A model generated the notes under the pieces. The model saw only the letters and a program-made list of their open reading frames with translations, was not told where the DNA came from and did not search any database. Shown here in pieces: positions 9,403 to 18,430 of a stretch of DNA of 51,485 nt; within the stretch, counting starts at the first letter, position 1; each line of letters opens with the position of its first letter. The DNA is from Gracilibacillus ureilyticus. GTDB taxonomy: Bacteria; Bacillota; Bacilli; Bacillales; Amphibacillaceae. The stretch is taken from NCBI RefSeq assembly GCF_900111195.1, contig NZ_FOGL01000014.1, positions 1-51,485 on the forward strand, read 5' to 3'. The position numbers and the translations under genes were made by a program.

Positions 9403-9614
9403 ATATCTATTAACATTCTCACCAATTGTATGTTATGCTGTGCTTTTTCTAACCTTTGAGGAATTGTCTTGCCAAAATATTGCTTAGCTAACTGGTCTAT
9501 TTCATTTATTCTTTCAGTATCTCTCGTTAAATATCTGTACCATTCGGGATTCCTTCGAATAAAGGTCCATAAGTCCTGACGGTGTTCTAAAAAATAATAA
9601 CTCTCTGGTTCCAA
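9381..9614 (-). CDS. ylbE: YlbE-like protein
   Basis: A 77-residue protein matching the YlbE-like family: FLEHRQDLWTFIRRNPEWYRYLTRD near the start region (shown in parts: RQDLWTFIRRNPEWYR) and a helical C-terminus with LVRMLIDMAGAF. The start is a TTG at 9614; AGGAGG lies eight bases upstream and no ATG is available. It follows ylbD by 12 bases, so the two are translated from one transcript and end at the hairpin 9357-9402. The function is unknown. Family and synteny make the call secure. Confidence 0.85.
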   Translation of the reverse strand: MEPESYYFLEHRQDLWTFIRRNPEWYRYLTRDTERINEIDQLAKQYFGKTIPQRLEKAQHNIQLVRMLIDMAGAFRD

Positions 9615-9626
9615 ATTCGAAACCTC

Positions 9627-10040
9627 CTAATCTCTAATACGAAATGAGAATGGATCTCTCCCTGACTGGATCGATTGCCTATCATTTCCTCCATTTGTAA
9701 AATGCTTATACTGATCAATAACTTTTATTACCTGGTCAATGGCTCCATGTAAATCATGAATATGCTTTTCCACATGATTAAGATCTAACTGGCTGATTTT
9801 GTCTAACCATTTACTAAATTTTTTTTCATCCTCATACTTACTGTTATGATCATTATTACCTTCCATTGCTGATTGACCGTATTGTTCCCACACCGGATCA
9901 TTCTCACCTAACAATACAAATTGCTCAAAACATTCCTGGAGATTAATATTACCGGAACGTATTGATTTAATAAGTTGAGGATTCCGATGCAGGAAATCTT
10001 TAAATTGCTGTACAGAAGGATTATTTGTTTTTTTCACCAT
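9627..10040 (-). CDS. ylbD: YlbD family spore coat protein
   Basis: This 137-residue hydrophilic protein fits the YlbD family, described as a coat protein in B. subtilis. It has FKDFLHRNPQLIKSIRSGN near residues 13-31, then FEQFVLLGENDPVWEQY, and a coiled-coil-like C-terminal half (DLNHVEKHIHDLHGAI) ending in RDPFSFRIRD. There is no signal peptide, as expected for a coat protein loaded from the mother cell. The ATG follows AAAGGAAGTGAT. It forms a pair with ylbE. Expression in the mother cell is assumed from the family and was not read from a promoter here. Confidence 0.82.
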   Translation of the reverse strand: MVKKTNNPSVQQFKDFLHRNPQLIKSIRSGNINLQECFEQFVLLGENDPVWEQYGQSAMEGNNDHNSKYEDEKKFSKWLDKISQLDLNHVEKHIHDLHGAIDQVIKVIDQYKHFTNGGNDRQSIQSGRDPFSFRIRD

Positions 10041-10129
10041 ATCACTTCCTTTATAAAACAGGTGCTTATCATAATTCTCTTTTCAGTTTATGATGGCACG
10101 GCGAATATCGTGTTAATGGTGCAACTATT

Positions 10130-11155
10130 TTATTTTTCAAGGAAATTTTGAGTGTAGTATAGCCGGTATACACCAACACCAAGATGTGTATAATCTTCTT
10201 TTAATAAGGCTTCTCTGTGTCCTTCACTATTTAACCAGCCATGCATAACTGCAGGAACATCTACATAATGTGCTGCGATATTTTCACCTGCGGAAAAATA
10301 ATATGCACCTGCTTCCAGTAACCTCTCCTGCAGCCCATCTCCATTTAGCCTGTAATGTGAGAAATAGTTCTGCTTCTTCATATCCGTACTATGTGCTTTT
10401 GCAGCTATACTCGCTTTTTCGTCCCATTGTAATGTGCTTACCCCGTAACTTGTTCTTATGGCATTAGTAATATCATAAATCTGATTTTCCATCCCCTTTT
10501 CTATTTGTCCCCAATCCTGATCACTTGGCTCCTCTGGTTCTTTAATTTCCCCGTAATAATAAACTTCATAAGGTTTATGTAATTCAAAAACCTTTTTATC
10601 CATAAACCTTATGCCTGCAATTTTATCCGTAAACGTATCAATAAATAATTGAGCGAATATGTTTTCTTCCAGCTGTATTACCGGTCTTTCACTAACATCT
10701 TTACTAGTTAGCTTAAAACGTAAATGATCAAATTCTATGGAATCAACAAGCTTATATGTCTGCTTAAGTTCTTCAGAAGTCATACCGATTGCAAATGGAA
10801 GCATGTCTCTTTTTTTTGAATTTGTGTACAGTGTAACGATGTGTTGATCGGCAACCCCTACCTGGACATAATCATCATCCGATTGATATATTTTCCATTC
10901 ATAACCATATAGAGTCGAATCAGTCCGGGAAGCTTCTCCATATTCCTTTTCAAATTCATCAATATTTTTACCTATATACCGCCAAAGAGATTGATTGTAC
11001 ATGATACTGGGATGATTTTCGATCACTTCTGTTTTGGTATCTATGACTGACATTTTTATATATTGATTATTACCTGAATATAGTTCTTCCTCATAGAATA
11101 TGAAAAAAATCCCTATTGCAGCAGCAATTAATAGAAAAATTAATATCTTTTTCAT
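10130..11155 (-). CDS. ylbC: CAP-domain (SCP/PR1-like) secreted or membrane-anchored protein YlbC
   Basis: The protein has one N-terminal membrane segment (about residues 3-20), a CAP-associated N-terminal domain (about 55-190) and a C-terminal CAP domain (about 225-340). The CAP domain carries AKAHSTDMKKQNYFSHY, GENIAA and WLNSEGHREALL, the usual core motifs. It would act outside the cytoplasm. CAP proteins of bacilli are linked to envelope or spore functions, but the activity of YlbC is not known. I place the start at the ATG at 11155 (341 residues), because the upstream ATG at 11170 lies inside the ribosome site AAGGATGGTG. Position next to ylbD agrees with B. subtilis. Confidence 0.87.
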   Translation of the reverse strand: MKKILIFLLIAAAIGIFFIFYEEELYSGNNQYIKMSVIDTKTEVIENHPSIMYNQSLWRYIGKNIDEFEKEYGEASRTDSTLYGYEWKIYQSDDDYVQVGVADQHIVTLYTNSKKRDMLPFAIGMTSEELKQTYKLVDSIEFDHLRFKLTSKDVSERPVIQLEENIFAQLFIDTFTDKIAGIRFMDKKVFELHKPYEVYYYGEIKEPEEPSDQDWGQIEKGMENQIYDITNAIRTSYGVSTLQWDEKASIAAKAHSTDMKKQNYFSHYRLNGDGLQERLLEAGAYYFSAGENIAAHYVDVPAVMHGWLNSEGHREALLKEDYTHLGVGVYRLYYTQNFLEK

Positions 11156-11305
11156 AAATACAGACACCATCCTTAAGTAAAATAGGTTATACTAGAATAT
11201 ATAATCAAAGTAAGAATTTTAATACAGATTGTTGAATATAAATTGCATCTTTCAACAATTCATACTATTATAGTTTTAGTGAAAATATTAGATGGGGTGA
11301 ATATT

Positions 11306-11674
11306 TTGAAGATTTTAGACACAGGAATTGAAGACTTAATTATTGATTTAAAACCACTTAATAACGGAATGGAAAAAGCTAATTTTGTCCTTGCTTCCCA
11401 ATGGGATTATGAACGTGTAACTTATGACTATAAAGTTGGGTCACCTGAGAAAAACATTACATATTATATTAGAGTACAAGGCTATGCTTTAGAAGGTGAT
11501 GTAGACAAAGGTGATGCAGTAATAAAATTACTAACACCATTGTTAGGTAAACATTACTACCCTCACGGGATCGAATATGGTGAAAATGAGGAGTTTCCCG
11601 AATCACTTGTTAATCGTGCCTCAAGTATTTTGCAAAATGTAAAAGCAAATATTGAACCATTTGCTAAATCATGA
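11306..11674 (+). CDS. YugN-like family protein
   Basis: A 122-residue soluble protein with no membrane segment. The sequence (GIEDLIIDLKPLNNGMEKANFV, then QWDYERVTYDYK and YYIRVQGYALEGDV) fits the YugN-like family of Bacillaceae, whose function is unknown. The start is a TTG at 11306, six bases after GGGGTGA; upstream in-frame codons lack a ribosome site. It is divergent from ylbC and has its own terminator. In B. subtilis this place holds ylbA and ylbB, so the locus differs from the model. Family assignment is by pattern only. Confidence 0.7.
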   Translation: MKILDTGIEDLIIDLKPLNNGMEKANFVLASQWDYERVTYDYKVGSPEKNITYYIRVQGYALEGDVDKGDAVIKLLTPLLGKHYYPHGIEYGENEEFPESLVNRASSILQNVKANIEPFAKS

Positions 11675-11687
11675 TTCCATACATACT

Positions 11688-11714
11688 CGGCTGTATTCTT
11701 ACAGCCGTTTTTTT
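11688..11714 (+). terminator. Terminator of the yugN-like gene
   Basis: CGGCTGT and ACAGCCG flank a six-base loop and are followed by seven T. It lies 14 bases past the stop codon. Confidence 0.9.
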
Positions 11715-11767
11715 AAAAATTCAACACATTGTCTCTATCTAGTGGAAAGGAGCTCGTACTTACTTTA

Positions 11768-12823
11768 ATGAAGAATTTCACGAAGCAATATTGGAAGTTA
11801 ATCTTAACTATAGCCGTTACATTAATCGTCGGATACTACATATTACCTGTTTCCATTCCATTGATTCTTGCCTTCTTTACTGCGTTAATTCTAAACCCAT
11901 TAATTAGATGGTTTATTGCTAAATTTAAGATAAACAGAAAACTAGCTGTCACATTTGTTTTTCTATTATTTTTATTAGTAATTAGTGTTATCGGGACATT
12001 TGCGATAACTAAAACTGTGACACAGGTTATCAATTTTGCTGAAAAAGTACCTGATTATATCTTACAAATTTATGACCAGATAATAGTGTGGCAAGCAGAT
12101 CTAGACCATTTTACGTCAGATATTCCTGAAGATTTAATGAAACAGATAAAAGATGAAATAGAATCAACCATATTAACATTAAGCAACAGTTTAAAAGAAG
12201 TGCTTAAATTTGAAAGACTGGCGAAAGTAGTCAGTCTTGTCCCTGAACTAATAGTAAGTCTGATTGTCTACTTAATTGCTTTATTTTTGTTTATGCTTGA
12301 ACTCCCTAAGTTGAAGGCTAATGTGTACAAACATTTAAAAGAGAAAACGGCAGAAAAAGTAAAATTTATGAATGCACGATTATCTTATGTAATACTGGGT
12401 TTCTTTAAAGCACAATTTCTTGTCAGTATTATCATATTTATTATTTCCCTAATCGGACTATGGATAATTGCCCCAGAATATGCGCTTATTATGTCATTGA
12501 TTATCTGGCTAATAGACTTCGTTCCAATCATTGGTTCTATTGTTATTTTAGGTCCATGGGCATTATATATGTTTATTGCAGGTGATCCAGTTACAGGGGT
12601 ACAATTGTCTGTTCTTGCTATTATTTTACTTGCGATCAGAAGGACAGTAGAACCTAAAGTAATGGGTAAACATATTGGTTTATCTCCGTTAGCTACATTA
12701 ATCGCAATGTATATCGGACTCCAAATTTTAGGGATTCTCGGTTTCATTGTAGGACCACTGCTAGTTATCGCATTTAACTCTGCGAAAGAAGCTGGTATCA
12801 TAAAGTGGAATTTTAAGATATAA
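11768..12823 (+). CDS. AI-2E/YtvI family membrane protein
   Basis: A 351-residue polytopic membrane protein of the AI-2E transporter (PerM) superfamily, closest in type to the sporulation protein YtvI. It has a membrane pair near residues 10-45, a third segment near 60-80, an amphipathic middle domain (about 85-160) and a C-terminal hydrophobic block with IIWLIDFVPIIGSIVILGPW and RRTVEPKVMGKHIGLSPL, the family signatures. The chosen ATG at 11768 is 15 bases from AAAGGAG, which is long; no better start exists. The gene is not in this place in B. subtilis. The substrate is unknown, and a role in sporulation is only inferred. Confidence 0.75.
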   Translation: MKNFTKQYWKLILTIAVTLIVGYYILPVSIPLILAFFTALILNPLIRWFIAKFKINRKLAVTFVFLLFLLVISVIGTFAITKTVTQVINFAEKVPDYILQIYDQIIVWQADLDHFTSDIPEDLMKQIKDEIESTILTLSNSLKEVLKFERLAKVVSLVPELIVSLIVYLIALFLFMLELPKLKANVYKHLKEKTAEKVKFMNARLSYVILGFFKAQFLVSIIIFIISLIGLWIIAPEYALIMSLIIWLIDFVPIIGSIVILGPWALYMFIAGDPVTGVQLSVLAIILLAIRRTVEPKVMGKHIGLSPLATLIAMYIGLQILGILGFIVGPLLVIAFNSAKEAGIIKWNFKI

Positions 12824-12849
12824 AAAAACTACCATCAGGTAGTTTTTTT
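12823..12849. terminator. Bidirectional terminator between the YtvI-like and DUF420 genes
   Basis: AAAAAACTACC and GGTAGTTTTTT pair around an ATCA loop, giving a U-run on both strands. It overlaps the stop codons of the two convergent genes. Confidence 0.85.
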
Positions 12850-13303
12850 ATGTGCCTAAAATGGCTTTAATTAAGCTGGTTGTTTCTCCGCCATCATATA
12901 ATACATAAAGTAGTATATATACAGCTACACCCGTTATAGCGGTGCCAAACCAAATAATACTCGTAACGGGACCAATTTTGCGATGCTTTTTAATATTTTG
13001 TTTGAAGGCCAGTGTTAAGGTGATCACTCCAAATATGGCACCAGTTGTTGAAAGGAAAATATGAAAGATCAAAAAGATCGTATAATATATTTTCAAATTT
13101 TCCGGCCCGCCAAAACTGGTATTACCAATAAATATCGTTCTTGATATATATATAATGAAAAAAGCTAACGCACTATACGCAGCAGATATCATCGCTTTAC
13201 GATGGGCCTTAAAATTATTTTTAATTATCTGTCTCCAGCCTATTGCAACAAGAATGGCACTAAGAATAATAAAAAATGTACTAATAGTTGGTAATAAATG
13301 CAT
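12848..13303 (-). CDS. DUF420 membrane protein (CtaM/YozB type), cytochrome oxidase assembly
   Basis: A 151-residue protein with four predicted membrane helices. DUF420 features are visible: NNFKAHRKAMISAAYSAL after the first helix, and a His in LIFHIFLSTTGAIFGV and KHRKIGP later. Members are CtaM of Staphylococcus aureus, needed for function of the aa3-type Qox oxidase, and YozB of B. subtilis. Its position directly after ctaG, on the same strand as the caa3 genes, points to the same assembly role here. The gene has an ATG start at 13303 and shares a bidirectional terminator with its convergent neighbour. Confidence 0.82.
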   Translation of the reverse strand: MHLLPTISTFFIILSAILVAIGWRQIIKNNFKAHRKAMISAAYSALAFFIIYISRTIFIGNTSFGGPENLKIYYTIFLIFHIFLSTTGAIFGVITLTLAFKQNIKKHRKIGPVTSIIWFGTAITGVAVYILLYVLYDGGETTSLIKAILGT

Positions 13304-13353
13304 CGTATTTCCCTTCCCTTAAGTAGTAATATTTATTAGATCTCTCTTTAAAT

Positions 13354-14229
13354 CTATTCATGAGCTGGCAATGGATCAATCTTATTTTCACCACTTCTGA
13401 ACCATGGGAAGAAGATTTTTGCAAGTAAAATACCATAGATGATTTCTTGTGTGATTTTCATTAATATACCGCCTAATTGCTGATCTTCTACAAGACCTAA
13501 TGGAGAAAACATTTCAGGACCGCTTAAGGATAATCCACTTAAAACATCCAGTGGAACACACAGCGCTAATGCCTGAATCCAACCACCGCTTGCTCCATAC
13601 GTACTATATAGACCAGTCGTAGCAAAAATAATTAATGCACAGGCAGGTGTAATGAGCACCCCATTTGCGACAATATAACCGATTTTCAATAATGGGGATA
13701 GTTTGTCCATTTCTTTTAATGGAGTAAAAATTGGCCACCACATAATAAATGCAGCAATTAGAATAATTCCTGTAATTGAAGCATGTGCAATCTCATTTCC
13801 CTTTGCAAAGTCAAAAATAACAGGGATATGATAGAACGAGAACAAGCCATTAAACAATAACAATGCAATCAGCGGTTTTGTAAGTAGTCGTAGAATACTT
13901 CCAATAATTTTCAAATCAAATATTCCTTGCCAAAACCATTTTGGCAGTCCTTTAATAATAAGGATAGGAAATAATAAATAATACAATGCCATCTGTACCA
14001 TATGTGCGGTAAACATGATATGTGACAGTAAATCAACTGGAGATCCTTTAATTAAATAAAGCAATATTATTCCAGTATAGAAGGATACACTTTGTTCAAG
14101 TGTGACATTTCTGCCATCTTTACGATTAATAAAGATTAAAAAGTAAGCAATCGACAGTAATGCAATAAACAGAGCAAAGTATGGACTCCATAATGCTCTA
14201 AAACCAAAAATTTGTAATTGTTGCCACAT
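13354..14229 (-). CDS. ctaG: Cytochrome c oxidase assembly factor CtaG (caa3 type)
   Basis: CtaG supports formation of active cytochrome caa3, probably in copper delivery to subunit I. The 291-residue protein has about seven membrane segments and the caa3_CtaG family motifs LSHIMFTAHMVQMALYYL and FSFYHIPVIFDF. The start is the ATG at 14229, preceded by GGAGTGAATATC; an in-frame GTG nine bases upstream overlaps that site. About 205 bases and a terminator separate it from ctaF, so it may have its own promoter. Only about 50 bases separate it from the DUF420 gene, which probably follows on the same transcript. Confidence 0.93.
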   Translation of the reverse strand: MWQQLQIFGFRALWSPYFALFIALLSIAYFLIFINRKDGRNVTLEQSVSFYTGIILLYLIKGSPVDLLSHIMFTAHMVQMALYYLLFPILIIKGLPKWFWQGIFDLKIIGSILRLLTKPLIALLLFNGLFSFYHIPVIFDFAKGNEIAHASITGIILIAAFIMWWPIFTPLKEMDKLSPLLKIGYIVANGVLITPACALIIFATTGLYSTYGASGGWIQALALCVPLDVLSGLSLSGPEMFSPLGLVEDQQLGGILMKITQEIIYGILLAKIFFPWFRSGENKIDPLPAHE

Positions 14230-14380
14230 GATATTCACTCCAATATCGTTTCAATCCATCAGATACTATTATAACGGAACAATCACTATTTAAAAAGGAA
14301 TTAAACAACTTATTTTCAACAATTTAATGAACACTAAAAGCTCATTCTCTTACTTGATACTTTTAATTATAGAAAATTAT

Positions 14381-14427
14381 AAATAAAACAGGACCTGTGT
14401 AATAAGGTGTACTTATTACACAGGTCC
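14381..14427 (-). terminator. Terminator of the ctaCDEF operon
   Basis: GGACCTGTGTAATAA and its exact complement form a 15-pair stem around a seven-base loop (14391-14427). On the minus strand it is followed by a U-rich stretch. It lies ten bases past ctaF. Confidence 0.85.
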
Positions 14428-14436
14428 ATGTTTAAT

Positions 14437-14760
14437 TTACCACCAAACCAATGCAGCTAGTGCAAGGATTGTTAAGAAAGCAGCGAATACGCCTCCGTAC
14501 AGCATAAATGCCGGCATCTCATGACCTTTATGGCTCATATGCATAAAATAATACAATTGAAACCCAACTTGTACTGCTGCTAATACGAAGATAACTGGAA
14601 TAACAAATAACTTGTTTAGCTCAGCAATAACCATTGAAAAAGCAATGATAGTAAAGATGATCATTAGAGCAAACGTAATCACTTGCTGTTTCATTTCTTC
14701 TTTACGTTTTTGTTTCTCATAATCTAACTGTGCCGGATGAAGAGATGTTTTCTCTGCCAT
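14437..14760 (-). CDS. ctaF: Cytochrome caa3 oxidase subunit IV
   Basis: CtaF is the small fourth subunit of the caa3 oxidase. The 107-residue protein has a charged N-terminus (about 1-25) and three membrane helices. The family signature is LYYFMHMSHKGHEMP between helices 2 and 3. Its size equals that of other Bacillaceae. It begins three bases after the ctaE stop and is translated from the ctaCDEF mRNA. It lies just before the operon terminator. Confidence 0.94.
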   Translation of the reverse strand: MAEKTSLHPAQLDYEKQKRKEEMKQQVITFALMIIFTIIAFSMVIAELNKLFVIPVIFVLAAVQVGFQLYYFMHMSHKGHEMPAFMLYGGVFAAFLTILALAALVWW

Positions 14761-14763
14761 TTC

Positions 14764-15384
14764 CTACAACACCCCCATTAGATATACTACTGTAAAGATA
14801 AATACCCAGACAACATCAATAAAGTGCCAATACAAACTTGCAATATAAAACTTTGGCGCATTATATAAGTTTAATCCTCTTTTTGCATTTCTTATCATTA
14901 ATGCGATTATCCAGGATAAACCAAATACTACGTGTCCACCATGGAAACCTACCAATGTGTAGAATGCTGATCCAAATGCAGAAGAACGCATAGTGAATTC
15001 ATAGTGGTGGATATAGTGATAGAACTCGTATATTTCAAAACATAAGAATCCGATCCCAAGTGCCACAGTAATTCCGAGCCAGATTTGCATTTTTTTAAAT
15101 TCATTATTCTTCATATGGTACATTGCATAAACACTCGTTAATGAACTAGTGAGAAGCAGCATTGTCATAATGAACACTAATTCTAAACCAAATAGCTCTT
15201 GGGATGAACTTCCACCATTTGTAGAACCATTCAGAGCTAGATATGTTCCGAATAAACTAGCAAACAGCACTGTCTCTCCACCAAGGAAAAACCAGAACCC
15301 AATAAATTTGTTTTTGCCTTCCAAGGTGGCTTTTTCAGGATTAAGAGGCATTTGTTTCGGATTTAATACATCATGTTCGCTCAT
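14764..15384 (-). CDS. ctaE: Cytochrome caa3 oxidase subunit III
   Basis: Subunit III of the heme-copper oxidase, 206 residues, with five predicted membrane helices. Motifs are KFIGFWFFLGGETVLFASLF in the first helix, VGFHGGHVVFGLSWI near residues 142-156, and YWHFIDVVWVFIF at the end, all typical of COX3. The ATG overlaps the ctaD stop by one base (TAATG), so translation is coupled. The protein is thought to stabilise subunit I and the proton path. Confidence 0.96.
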   Translation of the reverse strand: MSEHDVLNPKQMPLNPEKATLEGKNKFIGFWFFLGGETVLFASLFGTYLALNGSTNGGSSSQELFGLELVFIMTMLLLTSSLTSVYAMYHMKNNEFKKMQIWLGITVALGIGFLCFEIYEFYHYIHHYEFTMRSSAFGSAFYTLVGFHGGHVVFGLSWIIALMIRNAKRGLNLYNAPKFYIASLYWHFIDVVWVFIFTVVYLMGVL

Positions 15385-17243
15385 TATTCCTTAGCCTCCT
15401 TTACTAAATCTTCCTTATGGATATGATAACCAAGGTCGTCTTTAACTGACCTCATTAGCATTGCACCAAGTGCAATACCCATACCGATAAATACAAGACT
15501 TAACCAAACCAAGTCATATTTCTGATAAATAAAACCAAATCCTGCTATAAAGAAACCTAATGACATGACAAATGGCAAGAATGAGTTATTTGGCATATGA
15601 ATATCACTAATCGGTTCAGCAGGTGTCATACCTTTCCTACCTTCCGTCTTTTCAATCCATAATGGATCTAAACCACGGACTAAAGGTAATTGCTTAAAGT
15701 TATAGAACGGCGGAGGAGACGGGATTGCCCATTCAAGTGTTCGCGCATCCCACGGATCTGATCCGACTTTCTCACCTTTTACTGATGTTACAACAATATT
15801 GTAAAGTAATACGATCGTGCCAAGTCCCATTAGGAAGGCACCAGTAGTACTAATTGCATTACCTAAATCTAATCCCTGGTCTTCTAAAAACACCCAATAT
15901 CTTCTCGGCATACCCATTAACCCTAAAAAGTGTTGAATAAAGAAAGTTAAATGGAAACCGATAAAAAATAACCAGAATGTTACTTTACCTAATGTATCAT
16001 TTAAGATTTTACCAAACATTTTTGGCCACCAGTAATGCGTAGCAGCAAATAATGCGAATACAACCCCACCAACAATTACGTAGTGAAAGTGTGCGACAAC
16101 AAAGTAACTATCATGAAACTGATAGTCAGCAGATGCTGCAGCAACCATTACCCCGGTCATACCACCAAGTGTAAATGTTGGAATAAAACCTAAAGACCAG
16201 AGCATTGGTGTATTAATTTGGATATTTCCGCCCCACAATGTAAATAACCAGTTAAAGATCTTAATACCAGTAGGGATAGCAATTGCCATTGTCGCAACAG
16301 CGAAAATAGAGTTAGCTGCAGGTCCCATACCTACTGTGAACATGTGGTGGGCCCAAACCATGAATCCTAAGAAACCAATCAATACTGTCGCAAATACCAT
16401 TGCAGAATATCCGAACAATCTCTTTCTCGAGAATGTAGAGATAATTTCACTGAATATCCCAAAAGCAGGTAATGCTAGGATGTATACTTCGGGGTGGCCA
16501 AATATCCAGAATAAATGCTGCCAGATAACGGAATTACCGCCCATGTTTGGATCAAAGAACCCTGAACCAAATAAACGATCAAACATCATTAAGAATAGAC
16601 CTACAGTTAAAGCAGGGAATGCAAATAAAATAAGTGCACTTGCGACAAAAGCTGTCCAAGTAAATAATGGCATACGCATATATGTCATACCCGGTGCACG
16701 CATATTTACAATAGTTACAAGGAAGTTAATCCCCCCTATTAACGTACCCGCACCTGAAATCTGTAATCCTAGGACATAATAGTCTACACCTTCACCTGGT
16801 GATGTGGTAGAAAGCGGTGCATATGCTGTCCAGCCTGCGTCTGCTGCTCCTCCAGTAATCCACCCGACATTAAGCATGATTCCTCCGAATAAGAATAACC
16901 AGAAACCTAATGAATTAAGGAATGGAAAAGCAACATCACGAGCACCAATCTGTAAAGGTACGACGGCATTCATAAATGCGAAGATCAAAGGCATTGCTGC
17001 CAGAAAAATCATTGTCGTTCCGTGCATTGTAATTAATTCATTATAAAGACCAGCACTAACGAAGTCGTTCATAGGTTTTACTAATTGCCATCTGATAGCT
17101 AATGCTTCTAATCCACCAATGATGAAAAAGAATCCACCTGCAACCAAATACAATATGGCAATTTTTTTGTGGTCTACTGTTGTTAAGTAATCCCACAATG
17201 TTGAGCCAAAACTTCTCTTATTATTAGCTACCATTGTACTCAC
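15384..17243 (-). CDS. ctaD: Cytochrome caa3 oxidase subunit I
   Basis: Catalytic subunit of the terminal oxidase, which reduces oxygen to water at a heme a3-CuB centre and pumps protons. At 619 residues it has the extended C-terminus of caa3 enzymes. The heme ligand region is YNELITMHGTTMIF. The CuB region is FWIFGHPEVYILALPAFG, with the His-Tyr crosslink pair. The second CuB and heme histidines lie in DSYFVVAHFHYVIVGG. The start is a GTG at 17243, ten bases after GGGAGG; an ATG three codons in is the alternative. It is co-transcribed with ctaC, ctaE and ctaF. Confidence 0.97.
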   Translation of the reverse strand: MSTMVANNKRSFGSTLWDYLTTVDHKKIAILYLVAGGFFFIIGGLEALAIRWQLVKPMNDFVSAGLYNELITMHGTTMIFLAAMPLIFAFMNAVVPLQIGARDVAFPFLNSLGFWLFLFGGIMLNVGWITGGAADAGWTAYAPLSTTSPGEGVDYYVLGLQISGAGTLIGGINFLVTIVNMRAPGMTYMRMPLFTWTAFVASALILFAFPALTVGLFLMMFDRLFGSGFFDPNMGGNSVIWQHLFWIFGHPEVYILALPAFGIFSEIISTFSRKRLFGYSAMVFATVLIGFLGFMVWAHHMFTVGMGPAANSIFAVATMAIAIPTGIKIFNWLFTLWGGNIQINTPMLWSLGFIPTFTLGGMTGVMVAAASADYQFHDSYFVVAHFHYVIVGGVVFALFAATHYWWPKMFGKILNDTLGKVTFWLFFIGFHLTFFIQHFLGLMGMPRRYWVFLEDQGLDLGNAISTTGAFLMGLGTIVLLYNIVVTSVKGEKVGSDPWDARTLEWAIPSPPPFYNFKQLPLVRGLDPLWIEKTEGRKGMTPAEPISDIHMPNNSFLPFVMSLGFFIAGFGFIYQKYDLVWLSLVFIGMGIALGAMLMRSVKDDLGYHIHKEDLVKEAKE

Positions 17244-17293
17244 GTTGAGTTAACCTCCCTCTTTGTTCTCTTGCGTCCAATCAACAAACTTTA

Positions 17294-18349
17294 TTATTGG
17301 GCACTATCTGGTGTTATTTCTGATGCTTTAAGTTGCAATAAATATTCAGCAATTTTCTCAGCATCTTCTTCACTGACACTTTTTTCCTCCAGATATGGAG
17401 CGTCTAACATTCCATTACCTGGTTTTTTAGAGCCTGGATCCAGAATCCACTCAACTAATTCTTCCTCTGAGTGTTCCAGAACACCTGCAATAGTGGAACG
17501 GTCACCGAAATTTGATAAATTTGGTCCAACTGATGGAGTATTACCAACAGCATGGCAACTTAAACAACTATCTTCAAACAGTGCTTTTCCTTCCTGTGCA
17601 GTTGTTGATTCAGGTACAGCCTCTGCGTCTACATTCTGCATATCTGTAACCCACTGATCGTACTCTTCTTGACTTACTGCTACAATCTTGAAGTCCATTA
17701 GAGAGTGAGAATCACCGCAGAATTCAGCACACTTACCCCAATATACACCTTCTTCGTATGCTTCAATATACATGGTGTTCTCATTATCAGGGTTCACATC
17801 CATTTTACCGGAAAGTGATGGTACCCAGAATGAATGAATTACATCACTCGATAACATGTTTAAGTATACTTTTTGTCCAACAGGAATATATAAATCCTGG
17901 CTTGTTTGGATTTGTTCCTCGGCATATTCAAAATGCCACCAGAACTGCTTACCTGTTACATTAATGTTAAGGCTGTCTTCTTTTTCAGTTTCATCAGCTA
18001 AGTCATATGTAACAGCAACTGTTGGTATAGCAATAACAATAAGTAACAAGATCGGAATAACTGTCCAGACAATTTCCAAAGTTTTATTACCTTCGGTCTG
18101 TTTCGGAATCATGTTTTCCTGACCTTTCTTTTGACGGTACTTCATTAATACAAAAATGAAGATCGCCATAACAACAATAAACACAACAATCATCACTATA
18201 ACAGTAATAATAATGACTCTTAATGATTCCTCTGCCCCATACCCTTTAGGAACTAATGCAGTTAGATTATCTCTTCCACATGCAGAAAGAAATACAACCA
18301 TTAGTGAGAATACAGACAGAGTTCGGATTTTTCCCATCCAATCTTTCAT
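17294..18349 (-). CDS. ctaC: Cytochrome caa3 oxidase subunit II with cytochrome c domain
   Basis: Subunit II accepts electrons and passes them to subunit I. A lipoprotein signal (LSAC, lipid Cys24) is followed by two membrane helices (about 45-70 and 92-115), a cupredoxin domain and a fused cytochrome c domain. CuA ligands are His172, Cys207 and Cys211 (CAEFCGDSH), and His215. The heme c site is CLSCH at residues 262-266, with a C-terminal Met near GNGMLDAP as axial ligand. The fused cytochrome makes this a caa3, not an aa3, enzyme. The start ATG follows AAAGAGGTATAAAG. It heads ctaCDEF. Confidence 0.97.
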   Translation of the reverse strand: MKDWMGKIRTLSVFSLMVVFLSACGRDNLTALVPKGYGAEESLRVIIITVIVMIVVFIVVMAIFIFVLMKYRQKKGQENMIPKQTEGNKTLEIVWTVIPILLLIVIAIPTVAVTYDLADETEKEDSLNINVTGKQFWWHFEYAEEQIQTSQDLYIPVGQKVYLNMLSSDVIHSFWVPSLSGKMDVNPDNENTMYIEAYEEGVYWGKCAEFCGDSHSLMDFKIVAVSQEEYDQWVTDMQNVDAEAVPESTTAQEGKALFEDSCLSCHAVGNTPSVGPNLSNFGDRSTIAGVLEHSEEELVEWILDPGSKKPGNGMLDAPYLEEKSVSEEDAEKIAEYLLQLKASEITPDSAQ

Positions 18350-18390
18350 CTTTATACCTCTCTTTCTATGAGTAAACTTTTGTAAATATT

Positions 18391-18416
18391 TAGAAAAACT
18401 TGAAAATAATCAAGTT
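18391..18416 (-). terminator. Weak terminator or attenuator between ctaB and ctaC
   Basis: On the minus strand AACTTGA, loop TTATTT and TCAAGTT are followed by UUUCU. The seven-pair stem with a short U-run lies just past ctaB and about 45 bases before the ctaC ATG. It could let part of the ctaB transcript run into ctaC. Confidence 0.5.
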
Positions 18417-18430
18417 CTACTTACCTAATG

